Of a DNA stretch of 39,512 nt, positions 16,419 through 26,106 are shown piece by piece. Below the pieces are notes generated by a model, which saw only the letters and a list, made by a program, of their open reading frames with translations, searched no databases and was not told the DNA's origin. This stretch comes from Bacillota bacterium (GTDB lineage: Bacteria > Bacillota > Sulfobacillia > RBS10-35 > Bu92). The position numbers and the translations under genes are program-made. The stretch covers positions 139,088 to 178,599 of the forward strand of contig JADBKN010000009.1 in the NCBI GenBank assembly GCA_014896375.1, in the 5' to 3' direction. Numbering within the stretch: the first letter of the stretch is position 1; the number at the start of each line of letters is the position of its first letter.

Positions 16419-18071
16419 CTAGGCGCCGGCCGCGCGCGGCCAGAGGCGCAGGGCGCGGCCCAGGCGCACGAGGGTCCGGCCCACGCGCGGCAGCGACTGC
16501 ACGTCCTCCGGCCGCACGGCGCCCGTGCGCGCCGCCAGCACCCCGTAGATGGCGACGCCTGCGGCCACCGCGACGGCGATGGCCAGCGGCCCGCCCGCCG
16601 CGTCCCCGGCGAGGCGCCGCAGCGCGGCGTCGACGGCGTCGAATGCGGCCGCCACGCCCAGGCCCATCAGCGCGGCGGACACCGCCGGCGCCGCCCCGGC
16701 GCGCCACCACGACACGCCGCAGCCCAGCCGCGCGAGGGCCAGGGCGTTCAGCGCGGCCGCGGAGGCGAAGGCAGCGACGGTCGCGACGGCCGCGCCGGCG
16801 ACGTTCACCTCGGGGCGGCCGGTGAGCACGTAGGTGAGGACGAACTTCACGGCCGCGCCGAAGAAGAGCGTGAGCATCGGCACGGTCGGGCGCCCCAGTC
16901 CCTGAAGCGCCGCGGCCGTGACCTGCTGCAGGCCGATGGCCACGGAGCCGAAGGAGAGGATGAAGAGCAGCGGCCCGGCGGCCGGCGCGCGGAAGATCAC
17001 CGTCTCGATGGGCGTGGCGAGCGCCGCCAGCCCGGCCGCGGCCGGCAGCGTGACGAGCAGCGCGAGGCGCACGCCCAGGGCGATGCGCGCGCGCACGCCG
17101 GCGCGGTCGCCGCGCGCCTGGAGCTCGCTCACGGCCGGGACGACGTTCAACGCCAGCGCCGCGGTGAACGTCGTCGGCATGATCATGAAGGGCGCCGCAA
17201 AGCCGGAGAGCATGCCGTAGAGGGCCGTGGCCTCGCGGCCCAGGCCGGCCGCATGCAGCCGCGAGGGCACGAGCAGCGCGTCGATGAAGGTGACGAGCGG
17301 CATCACCATGTAGGAGAGGGAGATCGGCACCGCGAGGGAGATGAGCTCACGCAGGTCGGCGGCCGCGCCGGCCTCCCCCGCGCCGGCCGCGCCGGCGTCC
17401 CGCGGGCCGGCGGCCGCCAGCTCCCGCAGCGCCTGCCGGTGCTGCCGGACGAGGTACGCCAGGGCGGCCACGCCCCCGAGCGTCGCGCCGAACGCCGCGC
17501 CGGCCGCCGCCCACTCCACGCCCTCCGGCAGGAGGAGCACGACGAGGAGGAGGATGGAGCCCACGCGCGCCAGCTGCTCCACCACCTGGCTCACGGCGTA
17601 GGGCGTCATGCGCCGCAACCCCTGGAGGAAGCCCCGGTACACGGCGCCCAGGGAGACGAAGAGCACGGCCGGGGCCACGGCGGCCACGGCCGGCGCCGCG
17701 CGCGCGTCCCGCGCCACGTGCCGCGCGTACCACGGCGCGCCGAAGAAGAGCGCCAGCGCGAAGGCGCCGCCCACGAGGGCGACCAGCACAAACGCCGCGC
17801 GGAACAGGCGCTGGGCCGCGCGCGCGCGGCCCAGGGAGACGCGCGCCGCCACCATGCGCGCCACGGCGACCGGCAGGCCCGTGGCCGAGACGCTGAGGAG
17901 CACGCCGTAGATGGGAGCCGCCATGCCGTAGAGCCCCATGCCGACGGCGCCCTGGTGGCCGCCGCCCATGAGGAGCGGGACGAGGATGCGATAGGTGGCG
18001 CCGAGGACGCGGCTGAAGAGGCTGCTGGCCATCAGCACGAACGCCCCGACGACGAACGATTCCTGCCGCAT
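16419..18071 (-). CDS. SpoVB/MurJ-like polysaccharide flippase (YabM type)
   Basis: A 550-residue polytopic membrane protein of the MOP (MATE/MVF) exporter family, with about 14 hydrophobic helices. Typical blocks are SLFSRVLGATYRILVPLL, GAVYRGFLQGLRRMTPYAVS and FAAPFMIMPTTFTAALALNVVPA. By position it corresponds to B. subtilis yabM, between spoVT and mazG. SpoVB-type proteins are thought to move lipid-linked peptidoglycan precursors, needed for spore cortex. ATG 18071 is chosen because GGAGGT sits 5 bases upstream; the frame stays open for eight more codons. Confidence 0.9.
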   Translation of the reverse strand: MRQESFVVGAFVLMASSLFSRVLGATYRILVPLLMGGGHQGAVGMGLYGMAAPIYGVLLSVSATGLPVAVARMVAARVSLGRARAAQRLFRAAFVLVALVGGAFALALFFGAPWYARHVARDARAAPAVAAVAPAVLFVSLGAVYRGFLQGLRRMTPYAVSQVVEQLARVGSILLLVVLLLPEGVEWAAAGAAFGATLGGVAALAYLVRQHRQALRELAAAGPRDAGAAGAGEAGAAADLRELISLAVPISLSYMVMPLVTFIDALLVPSRLHAAGLGREATALYGMLSGFAAPFMIMPTTFTAALALNVVPAVSELQARGDRAGVRARIALGVRLALLVTLPAAAGLAALATPIETVIFRAPAAGPLLFILSFGSVAIGLQQVTAAALQGLGRPTVPMLTLFFGAAVKFVLTYVLTGRPEVNVAGAAVATVAAFASAAALNALALARLGCGVSWWRAGAAPAVSAALMGLGVAAAFDAVDAALRRLAGDAAGGPLAIAVAVAAGVAIYGVLAARTGAVRPEDVQSLPRVGRTLVRLGRALRLWPRAAGA

Positions 18072-18112
18072 GGCCACCTCCGAGGACGAGGCCATTATGG
18101 CATGCGGCGGGC

Positions 18113-18664
18113 TCAGTCATCCATCTGTTTGGCGAGGAAGCCGGCGGCCGTCTCGGCGAGCTTGCGCTCGACGTCTCCCACGGTGGGCTCGTCCCGGCTG
18201 GCGATGATGACGGCGCCGATCGGGTCGCCCTGCGCGACGATCGGCACGATGACGAAGGACTTGAACGGCGGCTCCGCCTCGTCGCCCACGATGCCGCCGG
18301 AGGGAGGCTGCCCCGTCCCCGCGTGCGCCACCGGCTGCCGCTCGTTCATGCTGCGCTCCACCAGGCTGCCGACGCGCTTGTCCATGAACTCCTTCTTTGG
18401 CGCGCCGGCGACGGCGATCACCGCGTCGCGGTCGGTGATGAGGACCACGTGGCCGGTCGTCTCGTGCAGCGACTCGGCGTACTCCTTGGCGAAGTCGGCC
18501 AGCTCGCCGATGGGCGAGTACTTCTTAAGGATGACCTCGCCCTCGCGGTCGACGAAGATCTCGAGCGGATCGCCCTCGCGGATGCGCAGCGTGCGCCGGA
18601 TCTCCTTCGGGATGACGATGCGGCCCAAGTCGTCGATGCGGCGTACGATTCCGGTGGCTTTCAC
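18113..18664 (-). CDS. spoVT: Stage V sporulation protein T, forespore transcription regulator
   Basis: A 183-residue regulator. The N-terminal AbrB/MazE swapped-hairpin DNA-binding domain is nearly invariant (MKATGIVRRIDDLGRIVIPK and EIRRTLRIREGDPLEIF, residues 1-37). A GAF-like sensor domain follows from about 55 (GHVVLITDRDAVIAVAG, FKSFVIVPIVAQGDPIGAVI). SpoVT tunes SigG-dependent genes in the forespore. GTG start at 18664 has GGAGGT 8 bases upstream. It sits directly downstream of mfd, as in B. subtilis, with a SigG-like promoter at the mfd stop. Confidence 0.96.
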   Translation of the reverse strand: MKATGIVRRIDDLGRIVIPKEIRRTLRIREGDPLEIFVDREGEVILKKYSPIGELADFAKEYAESLHETTGHVVLITDRDAVIAVAGAPKKEFMDKRVGSLVERSMNERQPVAHAGTGQPPSGGIVGDEAEPPFKSFVIVPIVAQGDPIGAVIIASRDEPTVGDVERKLAETAAGFLAKQMDD

Positions 18665-18702
18665 GGACGTGGACCTCCTATTGCGCGGGCCGGTTGTGGG
18701 CG

Positions 18703-18734
18703 TAGTATACGCGCCGCCGCGAAGCCGCTATTCA
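18703..18734 (-). promoter_or_regulatory. SigG-like promoter of spoVT
   Basis: On the minus strand TGAATA (18729-18734) overlaps the mfd stop codon and TATACTA (18703-18709) follows after 19 bp. B. subtilis SigG sites read roughly GNATR, 18 bp, CATNHTA, so both elements fit with one mismatch at the first -10 base and one extra spacer base. spoVT is a SigG-dependent gene in B. subtilis, which supports the reading. The -10 alone could also serve SigA. Confidence 0.5.
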
Positions 18735-21700
18735 GACGGGGATCTCCGCCGAGGCGCGCCAGCGCTGGATCATCGGCAGCGCGGCGACGGCCTCGACGAT
18801 CTCCTCGATCTCCCCGAAGGGCTCGGCCGGATGCTCCACGATCAGCGTCACGGCCGGCTTCGTGGAGCGATCGACGAGGAGCCGGCGGCGGAAGCGCGCC
18901 TGCAGCGACTGGACCTCCTCCATGAACGGCTGCATGTAGCCGGCGAAGCCGAAGCGCACGCGCGCCCCGTCCTGCGAGACGGCGAGGATGCCGAGGTCGC
19001 CGCAGCGCACGCGCAGCCGCGCCATGGCGAGAAGGTTCCTCACGGGCGCAGGCGGCTCGCCGAAGCGGTCGACGAGCTCGGCCTCGACCTCGTCCGCCTC
19101 CTCCAGAGAACTCACGGCGTTGATCTTCTTGTAGAGCTCCAGCTTGTGGCGCGAGCCGGCGACGTACTCGTCCGGCAGGTAGGCGTCGACGCGCAGCTCG
19201 ATGGAGGCGCGCGTCTCCGGTACGCGCCGCTCCCCGCGCAGCTCGCGCACGGCCTCCTCCAGCATCTCCGTGTACATCTCCAAGCCCACCTGGGCCATGA
19301 AGCCGTGCTGCTCCGGGCCCAGGATGTTGCCGGCGCCGCGGATTTCCAGGTCTCGCAGGGCGATGCGCAGGCCCGAGCCGAGCTCCGTGAAGTCCTTGAG
19401 CGCCTGCAGGCGCTTCTCCGCCGCCTCGCTGAGGATCTTCGTCGGGCGGAAGGTGAAGTAGGCGAAGGCGAGGCGGTCCGAGCGGCCCACGCGGCCGCGG
19501 ATCTGGTAGAGCTGCGCGAGACCCAGGCGGTCGGCGTCTTCCACGACGAGCGTGTTCACGTTCGGGATGTCGAGGCCGGACTCGATGATCGTCGTGCAGA
19601 GGAGCACGTCGTGCTGGCCGTGCAGGAACTCGACCATCACGCGCTCCAGCTCCCGCTCCTCCATCTGGCCGTGCGCCACCACGATGTCGGCCTCCGGCAA
19701 GAGCTCCTTGAGCCGCGCGTAGGCGCGGTGGATGCTCTTCACGTGGTTGTGCAGGTAGAACACCTGGCCGCCGCGCGCGAGTTCCCGCTGGATGGCCTCG
19801 CGGACGATGGCGTCGCTGTACTCCACCACGTACGTCTCCACCGGGTAGCGGTTCTTCGGCGGCGTCTCGATCACGCTCATGTCCCGCAGGCCCGTCATGG
19901 CCATGTGCAGCGTGCGCGGGATGGGCGTGGCCGTGAGCGTGAGCACGTCCACCGTGCGCCGCAGCTGCTTGAGGCGCTCCTTGTGCGCCACGCCGAAGCG
20001 CTGCTCCTCGTCGATGATGAGGAGGCCCAGGTCCTTGAAGGCGACGTCCTCCTGCACCAGCCGGTGTGTGCCGATGACGATGTCGATCTCGCCCGTGCGC
20101 AGGCGCGTGATCGTCTTCTCCTGCTCCGCGCGGCTGCGGAAGCGGCTGAGCATGTCGATGCGCACGGGGAAGCCGGCGAAGCGCTCGGTGAAGGTGAGGT
20201 AGTGCTGCTCGGCGAGGATCGTGGTGGGCACGAGCACGGCCACCTGCTTGCCGTCCATCACGGCCTTGAAGGCGGCGCGCACCGCCACCTCCGTCTTGCC
20301 GTAGCCGACGTCGCCGCAGAGCAGCCGGTCCATGGGCCGCGGCCGCTCCATGTCCGCCTTGACCTCCGCGATGGCCTGCAGCTGGTCCGGCGTCTCCTCG
20401 TACGGGAAGGCGGCCTCGAACTCGCGCTGCCAGGGCGTGTCCGGGGAGAAGGCGTGGCCCTCAAGCGCCTGGCGCGCGGCGTAGAGCTCCACGAGCTCGC
20501 GCGCCATCTGCTGCACGCTCTCCTTCACGCGCTGGCGCACGCGCTGCCACTCGCCGCCGCCCAGCCGGTAGAGCTTCGGGCGGCCCTCGCCGCCGACGTA
20601 CTTCTGGACGAGGTCGATCTGGTCCGTCGGCACGTAGAGGCGGTCCTGGCCCTCGTAGCGCAGCATGAGGTAGTCGCGCTGCACGCCCTGCACCGTCATC
20701 GTGCGCGTGCCGAGGTACTGGCCGATGCCGTGGTGCACGTGCACCACGTAGTCGCCGACCTCAAGGTCCTCGAGGCTTGTGATGCGGATGCCGGCCGGGC
20801 GGCCCGGGGCCTCCTCCGCGCGCCGGCGCCGGCGCGCGGCCGGGTGCGGCCCGGCGATGTCGCCGTCCCCCACGACGACGAGGCGCAGTCCCGAGATGGT
20901 GGCGCCGTGCACAAGCGGCGCCGGCACGATCCACACCGCGCCGGGCGGCGGCGCCGTCCACTCGGCGGGCGGCTCCGGGAAGGGCGTGCAGGGGATGCCG
21001 GCGTCCTCCAGCTCGTGCGCCAGGCGGCGCGCGCGGTCCGCGTCCTGCACGCAGATCAGGGTGGCGTAGCGGCTCTCGCGCCAGCGCTGGAGCTCATCGT
21101 GCAAAAGCGCCGCCTGGCCGCGGAAGGGCGGGATCTCCTGCGCGGCCAGGGACCAGGCGCCGGCCGGCTGGAAGCCGGCCGGGTGGCGCGGGAAGAGCGA
21201 GAGGAGCAGCGTCGTGCCGGCGCGGAGGCGCGCCGCCAGCTCCTCCCACGGGGGCAGGATCTCCAGCTGCCGGCCGAGCACGCGGCCGTCCGCCAGAAGC
21301 GACGCGTAGCGCTCGCGCCGCTCGGCCTCGATCTCCGCGGCCCGCTCGGCCACGCGCAGGGGCTCATAGAGCACGATGAGGGCGTCGGGGCCGGCATAGT
21401 CGCCGAGCCACGCCGGCTCCTCGTAGAGGTAGGGCAGGAAGGCCTCCCACGCGGCGCCGCCGCCCGCCGCCACCAGGCGCTCGGCCGCCTCGGCCGCGTA
21501 CTCCAGGAGGCGCCGGGCGGCCTCGCCCTGCAGGCCGCCGGGCAGCCGCTCGGCGGCCTGCGCCGCGTCGCGCTCCACGGCGGCGCGTGCGCGCGCGCGC
21601 CGCTCGGCGGGCGCCACCACCTCGCGCGCGGGCGGCAGGAAGGCCTCCTCGTGCGGTTCCGTCGACTTCTGCGTCGACGGGTCGAAGACACGCACGCTCT

Positions 21701-22307
21701 CGACCTCGTCGTCGAAGAACTCGATGCGGAAGGGCCCGCCGCCGAAGAGCGGGTAGACGTCGATGAGCCCGCCGCGCCGCGCGAAGAGCCCCGGCGCGTC
21801 GACCGTCTCCGCAGGGTCGTAGCCGAGGTCCACAAGCCGCCGGGCGAGCTCCTCCAGCTCCATCCGCGCGCCGCGGTGCACGGTGACGGCCGCCGCGCGC
21901 CAGGGCTCCGCGGGCATCAGCCGGCGGAGGGCGGCGGCCACCGGCGCCACGGCCACGCAGGCCGCGCCCGTCGACAGCCGGTGCAGCGCCTCCAGGCGGC
22001 GCGCGGCCAGCTCCCGGCTCTGCGCGGCCACCCCATACGGCACGAACTCCGCCGGCGGGAAGAGCACGACAGCCTCCTCGCCCAGCCAGACGGCGAGGTC
22101 CTCGGCGAGGGCGCGCGCCGCCTCCCAGTCCGGCGCGATCACCACCTGCGGCCGCCGGTGCTCGTGCCAGAGCGCGGCCAGCGCCAGGGCCGCGGCCGGG
22201 CGTGTGAGGCCGTACGCGGCCGCCTCGCGCTGCCGCTTGCGCAGCGCGTCGGCCACGGCGCGAAAATCCGGCCAATCCGACCACAGCGACCAGAGCGACG
22301 ACGTCAC
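18732..22307 (-). CDS. mfd: Transcription-repair coupling factor
   Basis: A 1,191-residue SF2 translocase that pushes stalled RNA polymerase off DNA and recruits UvrA. It has an N-terminal UvrB-like region ([36 protein letters not shown]), an RNA-polymerase interaction CarD-like domain ([19 protein letters not shown]), and Walker [12 protein letters not shown] at about 660-672. DEEQ ([10 protein letters not shown]) is near 767, [12 protein letters not shown] follows, and the C-terminal TRG motif and D7 domain ([13 protein letters not shown]) close it. GTG start at 22307; its ribosome site is poor. It lies between pth and spoVT as in B. subtilis. Confidence 0.97.
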   Translation of the reverse strand: MTSSLWSLWSDWPDFRAVADALRKRQREAAAYGLTRPAAALALAALWHEHRRPQVVIAPDWEAARALAEDLAVWLGEEAVVLFPPAEFVPYGVAAQSRELAARRLEALHRLSTGAACVAVAPVAAALRRLMPAEPWRAAAVTVHRGARMELEELARRLVDLGYDPAETVDAPGLFARRGGLIDVYPLFGGGPFRIEFFDDEVESVRVFDPSTQKSTEPHEEAFLPPAREVVAPAERRARARAAVERDAAQAAERLPGGLQGEAARRLLEYAAEAAERLVAAGGGAAWEAFLPYLYEEPAWLGDYAGPDALIVLYEPLRVAERAAEIEAERRERYASLLADGRVLGRQLEILPPWEELAARLRAGTTLLLSLFPRHPAGFQPAGAWSLAAQEIPPFRGQAALLHDELQRWRESRYATLICVQDADRARRLAHELEDAGIPCTPFPEPPAEWTAPPPGAVWIVPAPLVHGATISGLRLVVVGDGDIAGPHPAARRRRRAEEAPGRPAGIRITSLEDLEVGDYVVHVHHGIGQYLGTRTMTVQGVQRDYLMLRYEGQDRLYVPTDQIDLVQKYVGGEGRPKLYRLGGGEWQRVRQRVKESVQQMARELVELYAARQALEGHAFSPDTPWQREFEAAFPYEETPDQLQAIAEVKADMERPRPMDRLLCGDVGYGKTEVAVRAAFKAVMDGKQVAVLVPTTILAEQHYLTFTERFAGFPVRIDMLSRFRSRAEQEKTITRLRTGEIDIVIGTHRLVQEDVAFKDLGLLIIDEEQRFGVAHKERLKQLRRTVDVLTLTATPIPRTLHMAMTGLRDMSVIETPPKNRYPVETYVVEYSDAIVREAIQRELARGGQVFYLHNHVKSIHRAYARLKELLPEADIVVAHGQMEERELERVMVEFLHGQHDVLLCTTIIESGLDIPNVNTLVVEDADRLGLAQLYQIRGRVGRSDRLAFAYFTFRPTKILSEAAEKRLQALKDFTELGSGLRIALRDLEIRGAGNILGPEQHGFMAQVGLEMYTEMLEEAVRELRGERRVPETRASIELRVDAYLPDEYVAGSRHKLELYKKINAVSSLEEADEVEAELVDRFGEPPAPVRNLLAMARLRVRCGDLGILAVSQDGARVRFGFAGYMQPFMEEVQSLQARFRRRLLVDRSTKPAVTLIVEHPAEPFGEIEEIVEAVAALPMIQRWRASAEIPV

Positions 22308-22343
22308 AGTCCGCCCCGGGGGCGGTCCGCCCGCCCCCGTGCC

Positions 22344-22913
22344 TCAGCGACGGTTGAAGACATTCATCGCCGCCTCCCAGCCTTGCGTCAACACCGCCTC
22401 CACCGCCTCCGCGGCGCGCGCCACCGCCCGGTCCAGGTCCGCGCGCTCCGAAGGCCGCGGCGCGCCCAGCACCCAGCGCACCACCGCGTCCGCTCCGCCC
22501 GCCTCCGGGCGGCCGATGCCGATGCGCACGCGCCCGAACTCGGGCCCGAGGTGCGCGGCGATGGAGTCGAGCCCGTGGTGTCCGCCCGTGCCACCGCCGC
22601 GCTTGAGGCGCACGGCGCCGCAGGGGAGGTCGAGGTCGTCGTGCACGACGACGATCCGTTCGACGGGGATGCCGTGGGCGCGCGCCAGGTGCGCGACGGC
22701 GCGCCCGCTCTCATTCATGTACGTCAAGGGCTTGCAGAGCAAAACCGGCTGACCGCCGACGTCCGCGCGGGCGGTCTCCGCGCGCGCGCGGCGGTCTGTG
22801 CGGAGCGGCGCCCCCCAGGCCGCGGCCAGCCGGTCCAGCACCCAGAACCCGGCGTTGTGCCGGGTGGGGGCGTACTCGGGGCCGGGGTTGCCCAATCCCG
22901 CCAGAAGCCACAT
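22344..22913 (-). CDS. pth: Peptidyl-tRNA hydrolase
   Basis: Releases peptides from peptidyl-tRNA dropped by ribosomes. The 189-residue protein has LLAGLGNPGPEYAPTRHNAG with N10 and the catalytic H19. It also has KPLTYMNESG (N67) and VVHDDLDLPCGAVRLKRGGG with the paired aspartate. Length is normal. ATG 22913 lies 9 bp after the rplY stop with no ribosome site, so translation is probably coupled to rplY. Confidence 0.97.
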   Translation of the reverse strand: MWLLAGLGNPGPEYAPTRHNAGFWVLDRLAAAWGAPLRTDRRARAETARADVGGQPVLLCKPLTYMNESGRAVAHLARAHGIPVERIVVVHDDLDLPCGAVRLKRGGGTGGHHGLDSIAAHLGPEFGRVRIGIGRPEAGGADAVVRWVLGAPRPSERADLDRAVARAAEAVEAVLTQGWEAAMNVFNRR

Positions 22914-22922
22914 GCGCGCGCG

Positions 22923-23552
22923 CTAGTCCCCGTCGCCGGGCTTCTCGGCGTCCGTCCGGGCCTCGCCTTCCTCAGGCGCCTCCCCGCCTTCCTCCGGCTC
23001 CTCGGCCGTGCGCGGCGCGAGCACGGCCGCCACGACCGCGTCCTCGTCCTCGAGGACGGTCACACCCGGCGGCACCGCCATGTCGCGCACATGGACCGCC
23101 TCGCCGGGGTGGCGGCCGGACACGTCGACCTCGATGTGGTCCGGCAGGTCGCCCGGCAGGCACTCCACCTCCACAGCGTGCAGCTGGTGCTGCAGGATCC
23201 AGCCGGCCTTCTCCAGCGCCTCCTCGCCCACCACGACGACCGGCACCTCGGCGCGGATCCTCTCCGTGAGCGAGACGGCCTGGAAGTCGACGTGCAGCAC
23301 CTTCCCATGGACGGGGTCGCGCTGCACCTCCTTGACGATGGCCGCGCGCGCGGGGCCGCCCTCCTCGACGAGGCGGATCACGTGGTGCTCGCCGCCGGCG
23401 CCGAAGACCTCGCGCAGGCGTTTCTCCGGCACGCGCACGGCCTCGGCCGGCTGCCCGTGCGCGTAGACGACGGCCGGGACGTAGCCTTCGCGCCGGTCGC
23501 GGTTCGGGTGGCCGGGCACGCGCGGTTCGATGGGCAACGTCAGCTCCGCCAC
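22923..23552 (-). CDS. rplY: 50S ribosomal protein L25/general stress protein Ctc
   Basis: A 209-residue two-domain (CTC/TL5-type) L25. The N-terminal 5S rRNA-binding domain contains GYVPAVVYAHGQPAEAVRV and VKEVQRDPVHGKVLHVDFQ. The C-terminal beta domain contains VEVECLPGDLPDHIEVDVSG and the family's DMAVPPGVTVL. The acidic tail (EEPEEGGEAPEEGEA) is common. GTG start has GGAGGAGA upstream. The prs-ctc-pth order is that of B. subtilis. Confidence 0.96.
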   Translation of the reverse strand: MAELTLPIEPRVPGHPNRDRREGYVPAVVYAHGQPAEAVRVPEKRLREVFGAGGEHHVIRLVEEGGPARAAIVKEVQRDPVHGKVLHVDFQAVSLTERIRAEVPVVVVGEEALEKAGWILQHQLHAVEVECLPGDLPDHIEVDVSGRHPGEAVHVRDMAVPPGVTVLEDEDAVVAAVLAPRTAEEPEEGGEAPEEGEARTDAEKPGDGD

Positions 23553-23592
23553 GACGATCTCCTCCTTTTCGCTTCGGAATGCCGCGACGCGG

Positions 23593-24534
23593 TCAGTTGA
23601 ACAGCTTGCTGACCGAGTGGTGCTCGTGGATCCGCAGGATGGCCTCGCCGATCAGCGGGGCCACGGAGAGCACGCGCAGGTTCTTGAGCTTGTGCGCGCT
23701 GGGCGGTAAGGGGATCGTGTCCGAAACGATGATCTCCTCGAACGGCGCCGCCGCCAGCCGGTCCACGGCGGAGCCCGAGAGGACCGGGTGCGTGCAGGCG
23801 GCGTAGATGCGCCGGGCGCCCTGCTCCTTCAGCATCACGGCTCCCATGCAGATGGTGCCCGCCGTGTCGATCATGTCGTCGATGATGACGACGTCGCGGT
23901 CCTGGACGTCGCCGATGATGTTCATCTCCTCGATCTGGTTCGGCCCCGAGCGGCGCTTGTCGATGATGGCCAGCCCCACGCCCAGCCGGTTCGAGAGCTC
24001 CCGCGCGCGCGCCACGCCGCCGGAATCCGGCGAGACGATCGTCGCCCGCTCCAGGCCCAGGGAGCGGATGTACTCCGCGATGATCGGCACGGCCGTGAGG
24101 TGGTCGACGGGCACGTCGAAGAACCCCTGGATCTGGCCGGCGTGCAGGTCCACGGTGACGACGCGGTCGGCGCCGGCCGTCGTCAGAAGGTTCGCCACGA
24201 GCTTGGCCGTGATCGGCTCCCGGGGACCGAGCTTGCGGTCCTGGCGGCTGTAGCCGTAGAAGGGGATGACGGCGTTGACGCGCGCCGCCGAGGCCCGCTT
24301 GAGCGCGTCGATGACGATGAGCAGCTCCATGAGCGTGTCGTTCGCCGGCTGGCACGTCGGCTGGATGACGAAGACGTTCTGGCCGCGCACGCTTTCGAGC
24401 ACGCTCACGCGCGTCTCCCCATTGCTGAAGCGGCCGATCTCGATGGCGCCCAGTTGAATCCCGATGTACCGGGCGATCGCTTCAGACAGGGCGGGATGCG
24501 CCGTGCCCGAGAAAACCTGCAAACCTTCTCCCAA
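23593..24534 (-). CDS. prs: Ribose-phosphate pyrophosphokinase (PRPP synthetase)
   Basis: Makes PRPP from ribose 5-phosphate and ATP for purine, pyrimidine, His and Trp synthesis. The 313-residue class I enzyme shows RFSNGETRVS, FVIQPTCQPANDTLMEL, YSRQDRK, VVTVDLHAGQIQGFFDVPVD, the flexible loop KRRSGPN, and the PRPP-binding VVIIDDMIDTAGTI. TTG start at 24534, with a G-rich ribosome site 8 bases upstream. It lies between glmU and rplY as in B. subtilis. Confidence 0.97.
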   Translation of the reverse strand: MGEGLQVFSGTAHPALSEAIARYIGIQLGAIEIGRFSNGETRVSVLESVRGQNVFVIQPTCQPANDTLMELLIVIDALKRASAARVNAVIPFYGYSRQDRKLGPREPITAKLVANLLTTAGADRVVTVDLHAGQIQGFFDVPVDHLTAVPIIAEYIRSLGLERATIVSPDSGGVARARELSNRLGVGLAIIDKRRSGPNQIEEMNIIGDVQDRDVVIIDDMIDTAGTICMGAVMLKEQGARRIYAACTHPVLSGSAVDRLAAAPFEEIIVSDTIPLPPSAHKLKNLRVLSVAPLIGEAILRIHEHHSVSKLFN

Positions 24535-24567
24535 CCTTGCGCCCCCCTGTCGCGGCGCGGGCGGACC

Positions 24568-25977
24568 TCAGGCCGATCCGTCCCCGGCCGGCCGGCTGCG
24601 CGCTCTCTCCACCCAGCCTTCCTTGTTCACCTGGCGCTCGCGGGCGATGGCCAGGGCGCCCGGCGGCACGGGTTCGGTGACGGTCGAGCCGGCGGCCACG
24701 TATGCGTCGCGCCCCACCGTCACCGGCGCCACCAGGTTCACGTTGCAGCCGAGGAAGGCGCCCGCCTCGACGACCGTCACGTGCTTTCGGCGGCCGTCGT
24801 AGTTGACGGTCACCAACCCGGCGCCCACGTTCACGTTGTCCCCGATCACGGCGTCGCCGATGTAGGAGTGGTGGTGCGCCTTCACGCCGGCGCCGAGCCT
24901 CGACTTCTTCACCTCGGCGTAATTGCCGATCTCCGCGCCGGGGCCGATCTCGCAGCCCGGGCGCACGTGGGCGAAGGGCCCGATGCGCACGCCCTCGGCG
25001 ATGCGGCTCTCCTCGACGACGGACTGCATCACCGTCACGCCGTCGGCGAGCTCGCTGTCGATCAGGTGGCTCCCCGGCCCGAGGCGGCAGCCGCGTCCCA
25101 CGCGCGTCCGCCCTTCAAGGATCGTGAACGGCAGGATGACGGTGTCCTCGCCCACCTCCACGTCCGCATCCACGAAGGTGGTGGCGGGGTCGACGACCGT
25201 CACGCCCTCCCGCATGAGCCGCAGGAGCCGCCGCCGCCGCAGGACGGCGCCGGCCTCGGCGAGCGCGGCGCGGTCGTTCACGCCCAGGACGGCCTCCGCG
25301 TCCGCGGCCGGGACGGCCGCGGTGCGGTGGCCCATGCCGCGCAAGAGGGCGACGACGTCCGTGAGGTAGTATTCGCCCTGCGCGTTGCGCGGCTCCACGC
25401 GCTGCAGCGCCTCCCAAAGCGGCCCGGGCGTGAAGCAGCCGATGCCGGTGTTGATCTCCTGAATGCGGCGCTCCTCTTCCGTGGCGTCCTTCTCCTCGAC
25501 GATGCGCAGGACGGCACCGTCCCCGCCGCGCACCACGCGCCCGTAGCCCGTCGGGTCGGCGACGACGGCGGTGAGCAGCGTGGCCGCCGCGCCGGCGGCC
25601 GCGTGCGCGTCCAGGAGCGCGCGGATCTGCGCCGCCTCGATGAGCGGCGTGTCGCCGTAGAGCACGAGCAGGCGGTCCGCCTCGCCCACGTGCGGGCGCG
25701 CCTGCAGCACGGCGTGGCCCGTCCCCAGCTGCTCCTCCTGGAGGGCGAAGGCGAGCGGCGGACGGCGCTCCGCGGCGGCCTGGACGCAGGCTTCCTGGAC
25801 CCGTTCGGCGTCGCGCCCCACCACGACGACGACGGCGTCCACGCCCGCCTCCAGGGCGGCGTCCAGCACATAGCGGATCATCGGCCGGCCGGCCACGGGG
25901 TGCAGCACCTTGGCGAGCGCGCTGCGCATGCGCTTGCCCTGCCCGGCGGCCAGGATGACGGCGACCGTCCGTCCCAT
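24568..25977 (-). CDS. glmU: Bifunctional GlmU: GlcN-1-P acetyltransferase / GlcNAc-1-P uridyltransferase
   Basis: Makes UDP-GlcNAc for peptidoglycan in two steps. The 469-residue protein has the pyrophosphorylase signature LAAGQGKRM (9-17), then LGTGHAVLQA and LYGDTPLI, and from about 255 the hexapeptide left-handed beta-helix with HVRPGCEIGPGAEIGNYAEV, KAHHHSYIGDAVIGDNVNVGA and NYDGRRKH. ATG 25977 is preceded by a G-rich site. About 20 bp upstream, a TACAAT (25993-25998, minus strand) could be a -10 without a clear -35. The gene starts the glmU-prs-rplY-pth-mfd series; the spoVB-like gene now separates it from spoVG. Confidence 0.96.
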   Translation of the reverse strand: MGRTVAVILAAGQGKRMRSALAKVLHPVAGRPMIRYVLDAALEAGVDAVVVVVGRDAERVQEACVQAAAERRPPLAFALQEEQLGTGHAVLQARPHVGEADRLLVLYGDTPLIEAAQIRALLDAHAAAGAAATLLTAVVADPTGYGRVVRGGDGAVLRIVEEKDATEEERRIQEINTGIGCFTPGPLWEALQRVEPRNAQGEYYLTDVVALLRGMGHRTAAVPAADAEAVLGVNDRAALAEAGAVLRRRRLLRLMREGVTVVDPATTFVDADVEVGEDTVILPFTILEGRTRVGRGCRLGPGSHLIDSELADGVTVMQSVVEESRIAEGVRIGPFAHVRPGCEIGPGAEIGNYAEVKKSRLGAGVKAHHHSYIGDAVIGDNVNVGAGLVTVNYDGRRKHVTVVEAGAFLGCNVNLVAPVTVGRDAYVAAGSTVTEPVPPGALAIARERQVNKEGWVERARSRPAGDGSA

Positions 25978-26106
25978 CGGATCCCCCCGGGAATTGTACT
26001 ACGAACCCGCGGCGCCGGTGCGCCGCGGCCCGCGCCCGCCGCATGGCCGCGCGCGCGCGCCAATACACTCTACAAGCCTTCACCCCGGCCGAGCGCGCGG
26101 AGGTCG

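Noticed and set aside
16399..16710. N-terminal extension of the MazG frame that could have been the methylase domain of YabN
   Set aside because: The extension is Arg/Gly-rich antisense-like sequence overlapping the spoVB-like gene. No methylase motif is present, and GTG 16398 has a good ribosome site.
17253..23600. Open plus-strand frame of 2,115 codons
   Set aside because: It runs antisense to spoVB-like, spoVT, mfd, pth and rplY, with Arg/His/Ala-rich low-complexity sequence and no domain. It is a by-product of high GC, as are the similar frames at 508-2151, 4365-6164, 13549-15240 and 31496-34699.
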